Notes: generated by a model from the sequence alone, not told the origin. A stretch of 64,000 bases of DNA from Colwellia demingiae (GCF_007954275.1 NZ_VOLT01000014.1:62001-126000); one strand, 5' to 3'. Counted from the first letter of the stretch, positions 36,386 through 46,182 are shown. Made by a program: numbers and translations.

Positions 36386-38236
36386 CTACACACCGATTCT
36401 CTGACGTGCGCTCTGTTCATCATGATCTGAACGAGCCTGACGAACCTCTTCTCTATTACTAACTTCAGGCACAGCAACATCCCACCACGCATCCCCCGGT
36501 GTCCAGTCAAACGGGTCGGTATCAATTTGAATGACATAGGTTCTATCAGCAGCTTTTGCACGTAAAAAGGCTTCTTCAAGTTCATCGATACTTTTAACTT
36601 TCTCCCCCAGGGCTCCCATGCTTTTGGCATTCTGAATAAAGTCTACTGAGAAGACCTGCTCCACATTACAGTCTTTGAGCAAGTTATTGTAAGATGCCCC
36701 ACCTGTATGGTTTTGCAATCTGTTGATGATGCCATAGCCACCGTTATCACAGACGATAACGATCATCTTGTTGCCGTCTAAAACAGAACTGTAGATATCA
36801 GAATTCATCATCATATAAGAGCCGTCGCCAACAAAGACGATAGTATCCACGCCCGGCTTATCTTTGGTCAATTTTGCAGCGCCCCAGCCGCCAGCGATTT
36901 CGTAGCCCATACACGAAAATCCAAATTCACAATCGAAAGTACCAGGGTTTTTGGTCTTCCAGTTTTTGGTTAGCTCACCGGGTAAACCGCCTGCTGCACT
37001 AATAACCCGGTCAGAGGGGGCACAGTTACGGTTGATTGCACCGATGACCTGCGCATAACGAGGTAGTTCTTTGCCATCTTTAGCCGTTCTACTCTCTAAT
37101 AATTCATTCCACTGTTTGTATTCCTGTTGACCTTTTTGGAACCATGATTCTGCAGCACGCCAGTCAGACAGTTCTTGATCCAGCTCCTGAATAATCACCA
37201 ATGCATCTCCAACTACTGAAATCGCTTTGTGTTTGACTGCATCAAATCGAGCGGCATTGATCGATACGATTTGACAATCGTGAGAGAACACAGTCCAGGA
37301 TCCGGTAGTAAAATCTTGCAATCGGGTTCCTATTGCAATAACTACATCTGCCTTGGCTGCCATCTCATTTGCAGAAGTAGACCCTAGGATACCCAGCGGC
37401 CCAATATTCACCGGATCATAATGAGTTAGTGACGAACGACCAGCTATGGTTTCACACACTGGAATACGGCGACGTTCAGCCAAGTTGCGAAGTTCATCTG
37501 CCGCTTCGGAATAAAGCACACCGCCGCCAGAAATTATGAGTGGTCGCTCGGCATTTTTGATTGCTTCAATTGCCCTTTCCAGCTGATTAGCATCCGCTCT
37601 TGGGCGTGGCACTTCATGAACTACTTCTGCGAAAAATGATTCCGGATAATCAAAAGCAATAGCTTGGATATCCTGAGGAATGCCAATAAATGCTGGTCCA
37701 CAATCTGCGGGGTCAAGCATCGTGGCAATCGCTTGCGGCAGTGTAGAAATTATTTGTTCAGGGGAATAAATCCGATCCCAATACCGACTTACTGGCTTGA
37801 AACTATCATTAACTGAGGTTGATGGTGAATGAAAATGTTCAACCTGCTGTAAAACTGGGTCAGGTCTTCGGTTAACAAATGTATCACCACAGATAATCAG
37901 TAGAGGTAACCGGTTTGCATGCGCTACACCGGCTGCGGTAATTACGTTGGTTGCACCTGGGCCAATTGATGTTGTTACTGCCATAACCTGTTTACGGCGA
38001 ACTGCTTTTGCATAAGCAACTCCCGCCAGAGCCATTGATTGCTCGTTTTGACCACGCCAAGTTGGAAATTTTTCACGCACCTCCACCAACGCTTCTGACA
38101 AGCAGGAAACGTTACCATGACCAAATATCCCGTATACTCCAGGAATCAACGGTACCTTTTGACCGTCAACAATTGTTTTTTGTGCCATCAGATATTTAAC
38201 AAGAGCTTGCGCCATAGTCAGTTTTATTGTTTTCAT
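36386..38236 (-). CDS. iolD: 3D-(3,5/4)-trihydroxycyclohexane-1,2-dione acylhydrolase, copy 1
   Basis: A 616-residue thiamine-diphosphate enzyme, full length for IolD, which opens the inositol ring to 5-deoxy-glucuronate. Visible are WRGQNEQSMALAGVAYAKA (with the Glu region that contacts the thiamine ring), the TPP/Mg motif VGDGSYMMMNSDIYSSVLDG starting near residue 465 and ending CDNGGYG, and CMGYEIAGGWGAAKL. AGGATAAATC precedes the ATG. It is last in a minus-strand operon after the aldehyde dehydrogenase, HpaI-like aldolase and 2-hydroxyacid dehydrogenase. Paralogue: 55138-56988. Confidence 0.95.
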   Translation of the reverse strand: MKTIKLTMAQALVKYLMAQKTIVDGQKVPLIPGVYGIFGHGNVSCLSEALVEVREKFPTWRGQNEQSMALAGVAYAKAVRRKQVMAVTTSIGPGATNVITAAGVAHANRLPLLIICGDTFVNRRPDPVLQQVEHFHSPSTSVNDSFKPVSRYWDRIYSPEQIISTLPQAIATMLDPADCGPAFIGIPQDIQAIAFDYPESFFAEVVHEVPRPRADANQLERAIEAIKNAERPLIISGGGVLYSEAADELRNLAERRRIPVCETIAGRSSLTHYDPVNIGPLGILGSTSANEMAAKADVVIAIGTRLQDFTTGSWTVFSHDCQIVSINAARFDAVKHKAISVVGDALVIIQELDQELSDWRAAESWFQKGQQEYKQWNELLESRTAKDGKELPRYAQVIGAINRNCAPSDRVISAAGGLPGELTKNWKTKNPGTFDCEFGFSCMGYEIAGGWGAAKLTKDKPGVDTIVFVGDGSYMMMNSDIYSSVLDGNKMIVIVCDNGGYGIINRLQNHTGGASYNNLLKDCNVEQVFSVDFIQNAKSMGALGEKVKSIDELEEAFLRAKAADRTYVIQIDTDPFDWTPGDAWWDVAVPEVSNREEVRQARSDHDEQSARQRIGV

Positions 38237-38298
38237 GATTTATCCTAGTATTCTGAAGTTAATTTATGTTTGTTTTTTAGAGACAAATATTTTTGTCA

Positions 38299-39291
38299 TT
38301 ACTCGGTAATCAATACTTCACGATTAACGACCAAATTTTGATTGAGGTAGCCATCCAGTCCCGCGATCACATTTTTAACAGATGATATCCCCATCCGAGC
38401 GGCGCATTCATCGGTTAGTCCAGCAGAGTGAGGACTAAGTAGCACATTTTCCTGCTGAGCCAACGGTGAGGATGCAGGCATTGGCTCGTCAATAACCGTA
38501 TCCAGTGCAGCCCCTTTAATTCTGCTATATTTCAAGGCTTGCGCCAGGGCAAACTCATCAATGAGCCCACCACGAGCGGTATTGATCAAGAATGCGGATT
38601 GTTTCATGAGGCTAATCATTTGCTCATCAAACAGGTTGTCAGTTTCTGGTGTTAGAGGGATATGCAGACTGATGATGTCGGCAATTTGTACTGCTTCTTT
38701 TAGGAGTTTTACGCGAGTAACACCATACTCCTTCACCTTCTCATCTGATAAATAAGGATCGTATACCAATACCTCTGCATCAAATCCTTTCAGTCGTTTT
38801 AACACTTCAAATCCAATTCGACCGAAACCTACAAGAAGTATTTTTTTGTTCCACAACTCAGATGCCGCCAAGGAGTTCTGGATGGCCCAGTTTCCCTGCC
38901 TGACTTCCCTGTCGTATTGGCATGTCTGTTTGGCCAGCGCGAGTATCATGGATAACGTATGTTCGGCAACAGCTATCGCATTCACATTTTCAATAATTGC
39001 GACTGGTATATTCATTTTTGTTGCCAAATCAACCGGAACATTGTCATAACCAACACCATGACGGGAAATGACTTTCAACTGTTTGCTATTTAATAATGCC
39101 TGTTTTGGCAAACGCATTGTGCGTATTAACAGCGCATCATAATCCGGTAACAAATTGATAAAATCACTTTCAGTTGGATGATCAATCATTCTGAAATCTA
39201 TATCATCTCTTTCTTCCAGCACTTTCAGGCCCAGAGGGTGAACTTTGCCAGCCACAAAAACCTTTTTAATATTCATCTTTTTAATACTCAT
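38299..39291 (-). CDS. D-isomer-specific 2-hydroxyacid dehydrogenase
   Basis: A 330-residue NAD-dependent dehydrogenase of the SerA/GyaR type. The nucleotide motif is GFGRIG (155-160), and the catalytic triad is visible as Arg240 (NTARGG), Glu269 (IDEP) and His288 (SPHSAG). It would reduce or oxidise a small 2-keto/2-hydroxy acid such as hydroxypyruvate, glyoxylate or tartronate-type compounds. It is not part of the standard inositol route. It sits 63 bp before iolD in the same direction. A GAGG box precedes the ATG. Confidence 0.88.
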   Translation of the reverse strand: MSIKKMNIKKVFVAGKVHPLGLKVLEERDDIDFRMIDHPTESDFINLLPDYDALLIRTMRLPKQALLNSKQLKVISRHGVGYDNVPVDLATKMNIPVAIIENVNAIAVAEHTLSMILALAKQTCQYDREVRQGNWAIQNSLAASELWNKKILLVGFGRIGFEVLKRLKGFDAEVLVYDPYLSDEKVKEYGVTRVKLLKEAVQIADIISLHIPLTPETDNLFDEQMISLMKQSAFLINTARGGLIDEFALAQALKYSRIKGAALDTVIDEPMPASSPLAQQENVLLSPHSAGLTDECAARMGISSVKNVIAGLDGYLNQNLVVNREVLITE

Positions 39292-39550
39292 CTACATGCC
39301 TCTAATTTGATTGACTGGAGAATGATGAAGTTCAAGCCAAATCATCATCCGTATTTCATGTCAGTGTTGACTGAAGGGAATAACATTGATTCAATTCAGA
39401 GAAAGTGTACGATGCCTTTTTGGTGACTTACTTGGGATTATCTTTGGCATCCTCATTAAGAACTAATGATTGTCTCCCCACGCCGACAATAATATTAGTC
39501 TTTATCCTTCTACATCAATTGGTTGTACAAATAAATTATGAAATTGACAT

Positions 39551-40342
39551 TCAGTAGCCACTACCAGATTGAATGCTTTCTGTATCTTCTTTCATTGTCT
39601 GGAGAACCTGCTGTGCTCCGCCAACCATAAGACGCACATCAGAACCAATGGTTACAAACTGAAAGCCTTTCTTAATCATTCGTTTGGCATATTCTGCAGA
39701 GGCATTATGAATGCCTGCTACAACTCCATGTGCCTTTGCCCGACTCAGAATATGGTCAATGGCTTCAACAACTAGTGGTTCGTCTTGATCAAACTTCGGC
39801 GTGCAACCTAACGCATTCGACAGATCAGCAGGTCCGATATAAATGGCATCAATACCATCGACTGACAATATGGCATCCAGGTTTTCTAGCGCTTCTTTGG
39901 TTTCAATCATGGCAAAACGCACTATGGTGTCATCGGCATATTTCGGATAATCTGCACCGGCATATAGCAAGGATCGAATCGGACCAAAACTTCTCTGACC
40001 TAGGGGTGGATAGGTTGTGTAGCTGACAAAGGCTTTTGCATCTTCAGCTGTATTTACCATGGGACAAATAACCCCATAGGCACCAGCATCCAGTACTTTC
40101 ATCAAAATGCCTGGTTCCAGCCAGGGAACCCGAACTACCGGCATGGTGGTTGTTGTGGAAATAGCAGTCAGCATAGGGATCAGGCTGGTGTAATCGGTAA
40201 CGCCATGTTGCATATCGATGGTCAACGAGTCCCACCCTTGGTGAGCCATCACTTCAGCTGAGAAACTACTTGGAATTGCCAGCCACCCATTAACAACCGC
40301 ACCACCGTCCGCCCAAATTTGTCTAATTAAATTATCTCTCAT
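39551..40342 (-). CDS. HpcH/HpaI family class II aldolase
   Basis: A 263-residue TIM-barrel aldolase with the DMQHG motif (catalytic His), FAMIETKEALENLDAIL (metal-binding Glu) and IYIGPADLSNALG (metal-binding Asp). Such enzymes cleave 2-keto-3-deoxy acids to pyruvate and an aldehyde. The ATG at 40340-40342 has AGGGTGA upstream; a GTG nine bases earlier is possible. It follows the aldehyde dehydrogenase with almost no gap, so they are coupled. A 260-bp gene-free spacer (39292-39550) separates it from the 2-hydroxyacid dehydrogenase. Confidence 0.88.
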   Translation of the reverse strand: MRDNLIRQIWADGGAVVNGWLAIPSSFSAEVMAHQGWDSLTIDMQHGVTDYTSLIPMLTAISTTTTMPVVRVPWLEPGILMKVLDAGAYGVICPMVNTAEDAKAFVSYTTYPPLGQRSFGPIRSLLYAGADYPKYADDTIVRFAMIETKEALENLDAILSVDGIDAIYIGPADLSNALGCTPKFDQDEPLVVEAIDHILSRAKAHGVVAGIHNASAEYAKRMIKKGFQFVTIGSDVRLMVGGAQQVLQTMKEDTESIQSGSGY

Positions 40343-40352
40343 TTTATTCACC

Positions 40353-41792
40353 CTATACCTGTGTTACGACATGTGTATATTTAAGATTCATGTAATCGGC
40401 CAGGCATTCAGAACCACCCTCTCGACCAATTCCACTTTCCTTAATACCACCAAATGGTGCTTCTGCCGTAGCCAGAGCATAAGTATTTACACCTACCATT
40501 CCGCTTTTAATTTGCTTGGAAGCTTCTGTCGCCAAATGAAGAGACTGACTCCATACATAGGCTGCCAGCCCAAAATTGGTATCATTTGCCTGATTTATGA
40601 CGTCATCAAAATCATCAAAGCGATTTATCACAGCAATGGGACCAAAGGACTCTTCATGCATCAAACGAGCGTTCCTGGGAACATCAACCAACACTGTGGG
40701 TTCATAATAGTGTCCTTTGTCACGATTCATTGGGCGACCACCAACCAGCACTTTTGCACCACATTCAATAGCGTCTCGTACCAGCTCATCAACTTCAGCT
40801 AATCTCTTAGCTGTACGTAATGGACCCATTTGTACATTCTCATCACGACCATTACCAACAACCAATTCAGATGCTTTACGGGCAAACTCGTGACTAAATT
40901 CTTCAAAAACACCAGACTGCACATAAAACCGATTTGGGGAAACACATACCTGACCGCAATTTCCGAATTTAGAAGCAACGGAAGCGTCCAATGCAGCACT
41001 TAGGTTTGCGTCGTCAAAAATCACACAGGGACCGTGGCCACCCAATTCCATGGTTACTTTTTTCATAGTTTCTGCAGACTCTCTAACCAGTTTCTTTCCA
41101 AGAGGCGTAGAACCTGTAAGAGATATTTTTCTAACAATAGGAGATTGCATAATAACAGGGGAAGTTACTGAAGCACTGCCCGTCAACAGGTTCACGACGC
41201 CCGCAGGAATACCGGCATCATGGCAACACTCAACCATCGCGGTAGCTGATGCCGGCGTTTCTGTTGAGGGACGACAAATAACAGAGCAGCCTGCAGCCAA
41301 CGCTGGAGCCAATTTTCGGGCAACAAGAGCCACGGGAAAATTCCATGCAGTAAAAGCCGCGACTACACCCACTGGTGAATGGTCTACTCGAATATGACCA
41401 TTTTTCAGACGACTTTCGACAGTGCGGCCATAGATTCGTTTAGTCTCTTCAGAAAACCAAATAAACTGATCAATGGCCAACTCCCATTCCCTCTTGGCCT
41501 GAGCCAGAGGTTTACCAGTTTCCAGTACGGTTGCCCTTGCGTTTTGATCAATGCGTTCAGCCATTAAATCAGCTGCTCGTCGAATGAACTCTCCGCGTTG
41601 CCAGGGATCAAATTTCGACCAGGTATCCAAGCCTTTTTGTGCGGATAATATTGCGCGTTCCGTGTCTTCTTTCGTTGCGGCGGCGCATTGTCCAATAACT
41701 TTTTCTTCTGCAGGGTCAACTACATTTATTGTTTTTCCATCAGAAGATGCAGACCATTCACCGTCGATATACAAGCCTTTTAATTCGTACAT
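40353..41792 (-). CDS. NAD(P)-dependent aldehyde dehydrogenase
   Basis: A 479-residue non-acylating aldehyde dehydrogenase. Motifs: AAFTAWNFPVALVARKLAPAL, SLTGSTPLGKK (cofactor), TMELGGHGPC (general-base Glu) and FGNCGQVCVSPNRFY (catalytic Cys). The family resembles succinate-semialdehyde and glycolaldehyde dehydrogenases. It is distinct from IolA and heads the operon with the aldolase, 2-hydroxyacid dehydrogenase and iolD. GGATAAAGC precedes the ATG. Confidence 0.9.
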   Translation of the reverse strand: MYELKGLYIDGEWSASSDGKTINVVDPAEEKVIGQCAAATKEDTERAILSAQKGLDTWSKFDPWQRGEFIRRAADLMAERIDQNARATVLETGKPLAQAKREWELAIDQFIWFSEETKRIYGRTVESRLKNGHIRVDHSPVGVVAAFTAWNFPVALVARKLAPALAAGCSVICRPSTETPASATAMVECCHDAGIPAGVVNLLTGSASVTSPVIMQSPIVRKISLTGSTPLGKKLVRESAETMKKVTMELGGHGPCVIFDDANLSAALDASVASKFGNCGQVCVSPNRFYVQSGVFEEFSHEFARKASELVVGNGRDENVQMGPLRTAKRLAEVDELVRDAIECGAKVLVGGRPMNRDKGHYYEPTVLVDVPRNARLMHEESFGPIAVINRFDDFDDVINQANDTNFGLAAYVWSQSLHLATEASKQIKSGMVGVNTYALATAEAPFGGIKESGIGREGGSECLADYMNLKYTHVVTQV

Positions 41793-41923
41793 GCTTTATC
41801 CAACCTAAATTTCAGTTATATTTAAAAGTACTTATTCATAAGAGTTTTTTTAACATAAAAACCAACAAGCCAATCGAGCGACACCGGCGTCAACAGTACC
41901 AAAACTGGCTATACAATGAATAA

Positions 41924-42422
41924 CATTGCCTCATTCTATAGGCCTACCCGTAGTAATCGGAATCTAGCTTTCTACTTAAGATATATGAATTACTACTATT
42001 ATTACCTTTTGGCTTCATTGGTCTTTTTTCGGAGGGATGTGACCTAACTACAATTTATCATAACGAAATTATTTGTAAAAAAAACGGCTTTAAACCGAAC
42101 ATCCAGTGCAGAATCAATACGAAATAAAGTAAACATAACAGCTTTGTTTTGCGCTTACGTCGTAAAGTAGTTGGCTGGGAAGTTCATAATAATGAAACAA
42201 GTGTGCAAGCGGTAAAATTGCTAGAACGGAGTGTTTGGCCGGAAAAATGCCGAAAAAATTACTAGACATCGAAAAGTCATCTGAAAAATGAAGCCAAGTG
42301 CTTAACACCAAAAGCACGTCGAAAAAGAAAAAATCGAAGAAATATAATAGTAGTAATTCATATACCTTAAGTAGAAAGCTAGATTCCGATTACTACGGGT
42401 AGGCCTATAGAATGATGCAATG
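41924..42422. mobile_element. Element with 79-bp near-perfect terminal inverted repeats and an IS3-like remnant
   Basis: The left arm (41924-42002, CATTGCCTCATTCTATAGGC onward) is repeated in inverse at 42344-42422 with only two mismatches over 79 bp. The 340 bp between contain a 38-codon piece of an IS3-family transposase (42149-42264). Such long arms are unusual for IS3 ends, so it may be a MITE-like element or two inverted pieces of one element. It lies directly upstream of the iolE-tail/iolA copy-2 duplication joint. Confidence 0.7.
42149..42264 (+). pseudogene. IS3-family transposase (OrfB) fragment
   Basis: Frame LRLRRKVVGWEVHNNETS followed by QAVKLLERSVWPEKC matches the integrase-core segment RKVVGW-x-V-x-x-x-E-T-x-x-x-A-x-x-LLE of IS3-type OrfB. 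The frame ends at TAG and lacks both other DDE residues. Confidence 0.6.
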
Positions 42423-42453
42423 TACGTAACATCTGCTTAATTGCCCACGTACT

Positions 42454-42523
42454 AACCTATGCAACATAAGGTTTTAACAACATTCAACATTTAGCACAAC
42501 AAACTGGTTTAAGACTAGCATAA
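42454..42523 (+). pseudogene. C-terminal remnant of iolE before iolA copy 2
   Basis: The sequence ACCTATGCAACATAAGGTTT onwards matches the last 23 codons of iolE copy 1 (23573-23641), encoding GFNNIQHLAQQTGLRLA and a stop. A Leu TTA codon has become TAA. It marks the left joint of the iolE-iolA-porin duplication. Confidence 0.85.
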
Positions 42524-42538
42524 ATAGGAGTTTACAGC

Positions 42539-44041
42539 ATGCAAGTAATAGGTAATTTTATCAATGGTGAGCGAGTTGTCAGCGAGAGTAGTCGTAATGC
42601 TCCTGTCTTCAATCCAGCAACAGGCGAGCAAACGAAATTAGTCACGCTTTCAACAGTAAGTGAAACAGAAGCCGCTATTGCTGTTGCACAAACAGCATTT
42701 GAGACCTGGAGCAAAGTTACGCCCCTAAATCGCTCACGCATTATGTTCCGCTTTAAAGCATTGATGGAACAAAACATCGATCAATTAGCCGAAATGATTA
42801 CGCTAGAGCACGGCAAGGTTTTATCTGACGCTAAAGGTGAACTAACCCGTGGCATTGAAGTGGTCGAGTTCTCTTGTGGCATTCCACATTTGTTAAAAGG
42901 TGAGCACTCATTAAATGTTGGTCGTGGTGTCGACAGCTTTTCGCTAATGCAACCATTAGGTGTTTGTGCCGGCATTTCACCGTTTAACTTCCCAGTAATG
43001 GTACCGATGTGGATGTTCCCAATCGCCCTAGCCTGTGGTAATACTTTTATCATGAAGCCATCGGAAAAAGATCCAAGCGTTATAATGCGCGTTGCCGAGT
43101 TATTAAAAGAAGCCGGTTTACCTGACGGCGTATTCAACATTATTAATGGTGATAAAGAATCCGTTGATGTATTACTTAGTGACAGCAGAGTCCACGCAGT
43201 GAGCTTTGTTGGTTCAACCCCAATCGCCGAATATATTTATGCCACAGGCAGTAAACACGGTAAACGTGTTCAGGCCTTGGGTGGCGCTAAAAATCATATG
43301 ATCGTAATGCCAGATGCCGAAGTTGATCAAGTTACATCAGCTCTAATGGGCGCTGCATTTGGTTCGGCGGGCGAACGTTGCATGGCAATTTCAGTAGCCG
43401 TTTGTGTTGGTGACGGAACAGCAGATCTGTTGATTGCTAAGCTAAAGCAAGAAATTTCGGAGATGCGTGTTGGTCCCGGTTCTGGTTTTATCGAAGAACC
43501 TCATATGGGGCCGTTAGTCAGTAAAGTTCATGCGGATAAAGTATTGAGCTATATTGATTCAGGGATAGAAGACGGAGCGAAATTACTGGTTGATGGTCGT
43601 GATTTTAAAGTTGTTGACCATGAGCAAGGCTATTTCGTAGGACCAACCTTATTTGACCGTGTAAAACCTGGTATGCGTATTTATAATGAAGAAATATTTG
43701 GCCCCGTATTATGCGTGGTACGTGTTAAAAGTTATAACGATGCCGTAACATTGATTAATTCACACGAATACGGCAATGGTACTTCCATTTTCACCACTGA
43801 TGGGGACAGCGCTCGTCAATTTTGCGAACAAATTCAGGTGGGTATGGTTGGTGTTAATATTCCAATTCCTGTTCCAATGGCTTTTCATAGCTTTGGCGGC
43901 TGGAAGCGCTCGGTATTTGGTCCATTAAACATGCACGGTAACGATGGTGTTCGTTTCTACACTAAAATGAAAACCGTAACAGCTCGATGGCCTAAAGGTA
44001 ACCAAACAACAAATACCTTTTCGATGCCAACCATGGGATAA
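42539..44041 (+). CDS. iolA: Methylmalonate/malonate-semialdehyde dehydrogenase, copy 2
   Basis: A 500-residue MmsA/IolA protein nearly identical to the product at 23657-25159, with the same GISPFNFPVMVPMW and GERCMAISVAV (catalytic Cys) motifs. TAGGAG precedes the ATG. Differences from copy 1 are frequent in the first 660 bp but almost absent in 43202-43797 (one mismatch). It has no intact iolE or iolC upstream; its promoter is probably within or upstream of the 41924-42422 element. The porin gene follows 773 bp downstream. Confidence 0.95.
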   Translation: MQVIGNFINGERVVSESSRNAPVFNPATGEQTKLVTLSTVSETEAAIAVAQTAFETWSKVTPLNRSRIMFRFKALMEQNIDQLAEMITLEHGKVLSDAKGELTRGIEVVEFSCGIPHLLKGEHSLNVGRGVDSFSLMQPLGVCAGISPFNFPVMVPMWMFPIALACGNTFIMKPSEKDPSVIMRVAELLKEAGLPDGVFNIINGDKESVDVLLSDSRVHAVSFVGSTPIAEYIYATGSKHGKRVQALGGAKNHMIVMPDAEVDQVTSALMGAAFGSAGERCMAISVAVCVGDGTADLLIAKLKQEISEMRVGPGSGFIEEPHMGPLVSKVHADKVLSYIDSGIEDGAKLLVDGRDFKVVDHEQGYFVGPTLFDRVKPGMRIYNEEIFGPVLCVVRVKSYNDAVTLINSHEYGNGTSIFTTDGDSARQFCEQIQVGMVGVNIPIPVPMAFHSFGGWKRSVFGPLNMHGNDGVRFYTKMKTVTARWPKGNQTTNTFSMPTMG

Positions 44042-44057
44042 CTTCATCTAACTAGGT

Positions 44058-44088
44058 GCTTTCAATGCGTTTTAAACGTGTTGAAAGC
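44058..44088 (+). terminator. Stem-loop after iolA copy 2
   Basis: GCTTTCAATGCGTT/AACGTGTTGAAAGC, the counterpart of the structure at 25176-25212, beginning 16 bp after the stop. Confidence 0.7.
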
Positions 44089-44359
44089 TGCTTTATAGAT
44101 ATTATATACTTATTGTAATAATAAGAACTATTGGCATTAAAATAATGAGTCCATATCACTTTATTTCAGAATATACCAATTAAAAATTACAATAAAATAT
44201 GGATATATCACCATTTTTTTCAGTTTTTTATTCAATAAAGATCATTGTGATATTACTAAAAAATACTAGTTTATCGCATCAAAAATTCCCCTGCCTTTTA
44301 GCTTGTTAAGTCATATTCACGCCAATTCATGTCATAAAAGAGTATTAAACAGCAACAAA

Positions 44360-44375
44360 ACACAAGCGCTTGCAT
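44360..44375. promoter_or_regulatory. LacI-type operator, distal to porin
   Basis: ACACAAGCGCTTGCAT keeps the CAAGCGCTTG core and matches the consensus TTGCAAGCGCTTGCAA at 12 of 16 positions. Confidence 0.65.
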
Positions 44376-44677
44376 CTCTTATTAAATTATTTATAGTTAC
44401 ATTTAATTTCTGATGATTAATTAACAAACAAGGTAACATATATATGATTTATCATCACTTGTAGCATAAAAAATTACCACCCCCATAATATAAAACCATA
44501 AAAACAACAACTTAAAACAAAACCTCATATAAACCTTAAAATTAAAACTACATTAAATTGTTTTAATAAACTTTTAAATTGCATAACAAACAAGCAGAAA
44601 TAAATATTGATTTAAAATACAAACCCAATAAACTCAAGGGAGCTATGGGTATAAACAGAACATAACTCCAAATAAAC

Positions 44678-44693
44678 TTGCAAGCGCTTGCAT
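44678..44693. promoter_or_regulatory. LacI-type operator, proximal to porin
   Basis: TTGCAAGCGCTTGCAT matches the consensus palindrome at 15 of 16 positions in the intergenic region upstream of the porin. Confidence 0.8.
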
Positions 44694-44814
44694 TAATGAT
44701 TTAGTGTTGATATGGTTATTGAAGAACATGAATACTGATAGGAACACCCTATTTATAAAAAAGAATAAAAGAAGAATAAAAAATACATAACAAGCAAACA
44801 ACTCTGGAGTAACG

Positions 44815-46182
44815 ATGAAATATAATAAATTAAAAAACACCTCATTATCCCTTATAACCCTATTTTGCGCCGCAGCAATGAATGTTAACGCTGCTGAGCC
44901 ACCTGAAGGTCTTTCTGAAGCTGATATTACTTATGTAAAACAGCTGATAGCCGAAGATGCTAAAACTAAACAACAAGCAAATAATGATTTCGAATTTAAC
45001 GGATACTTTCGTGCTGGAGCCAATACAGTTATAGGCGGAGGTGCCAAAAACGGGGGCTCTTGTTATTCACTGAATTATCCGAAAAATGATGGTATTTATT
45101 ACCGTTTAGGTAATGAATGTCGTGATTATGGTGAATTTAAATTTACTAAAAACCAACAAATAAATGGCGTAAATTTTAAAGCCGTATGGATGATGGACAT
45201 CGCAGGTGATTCACGCGGTCCAACCAATGTCGAACCTTGGTCACGTCGTTCTAGAGAAATGTATGTTGAATCTGATAATCTACTCGATAATGGTACATTA
45301 TGGGTTGGACGTCGCTTCTATCGTGCTGTTGCTGTTGGGGATGTTCATATTCTTGATTATTTCCACGTCCAAAGTTCAGGAAACGGTGCTGGTGTTAAAG
45401 ATATAATGGTAAATGATACCGACAAACTACATATAGCAACAATGTTTTATGGCGGTGAAGGTGAGATCACAGGTGCAGACGGCACTACTGATAGTAATTA
45501 TCAAAATATAATGGCAGATATACGCTATGAAATGGATATCGGTTCTGCTGGTAAATTAAAATTTGCATTCCAAAATCTATTTGTTAATGACGCAATCGAT
45601 ACTGCAGGACTAGCTGATGGCAGAACACTAACCGTGCAGTGGGAAAAGAAATTAGGCATAGTTAATCAAAAAACAGTCATTCAATACGGTACCGGTGCTA
45701 TGGCGCGTAACCCAGGTAGTGCAGGAACAGATGGCGGAAGTTTCGATTATGCCGCCGATAGTAGCTCTACAGGCTTTCGTATTTTTAACAATGGTCATAT
45801 CGAAATTACACCTAAAATGATTGTGAACTACATGGCAATGTATGAAAAATCTGATGATTATCACACATTAACAAGTGTTGGTATCCGACCACATTATTCG
45901 CTAACCGAACACTGGAGTGTTTTAGGCGAGATAGGTTACAACTTATACCAAACAAAAACTGATGGTGTTGAAAATGACCAACAGCGACTAATGAAATATG
46001 CTGTTGCATTACAAGCAACAGCCGATTCTACCAATTTTTGGTCACGTCCATCATTAAGATTTTATATCAGTAACTTCGATTGGAATGCTGCTGCTGGTCA
46101 ACAATCTGGCCTGAGCGTACCTGGTGAAGTTGGTGATGAAAGTGCCTTAGTTGCTGGCGTACAAGCTGAGATTTGGTTCTAA
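44815..46182 (+). CDS. LamB-type carbohydrate porin
   Basis: A 455-residue outer-membrane protein with a signal peptide (cleavage about VNA-A, residue 27), a short N-terminal helix and FEFNGYFRAGANTVIGG. It also has the LamB-like RLGNECRDYGEFKF and NGTLWVGRRFYRAVAVGDVHILDYF (LamB: WAGKRFY...HMIDFYY), and ends in aromatic WF as beta-barrels do. It probably admits inositol or inositol glycosides, based on operators and the link to iolA. GGAG precedes the ATG. A 17-codon remnant of a second copy lies at 25265-25315. Confidence 0.9.
   Translation: MKYNKLKNTSLSLITLFCAAAMNVNAAEPPEGLSEADITYVKQLIAEDAKTKQQANNDFEFNGYFRAGANTVIGGGAKNGGSCYSLNYPKNDGIYYRLGNECRDYGEFKFTKNQQINGVNFKAVWMMDIAGDSRGPTNVEPWSRRSREMYVESDNLLDNGTLWVGRRFYRAVAVGDVHILDYFHVQSSGNGAGVKDIMVNDTDKLHIATMFYGGEGEITGADGTTDSNYQNIMADIRYEMDIGSAGKLKFAFQNLFVNDAIDTAGLADGRTLTVQWEKKLGIVNQKTVIQYGTGAMARNPGSAGTDGGSFDYAADSSSTGFRIFNNGHIEITPKMIVNYMAMYEKSDDYHTLTSVGIRPHYSLTEHWSVLGEIGYNLYQTKTDGVENDQQRLMKYAVALQATADSTNFWSRPSLRFYISNFDWNAAAGQQSGLSVPGEVGDESALVAGVQAEIWF

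Larger units (their letters stand above)
44089..44814 (+). promoter_or_regulatory. Long porin upstream region with two LacI-type operators
   Basis: The 720-bp AT-rich region has no gene. It carries operator palindromes at 44360-44375 and 44678-44693, about 318 bp apart, a spacing that would permit looping. The proximal one lies 122 bp before the porin start. Confidence 0.6.
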
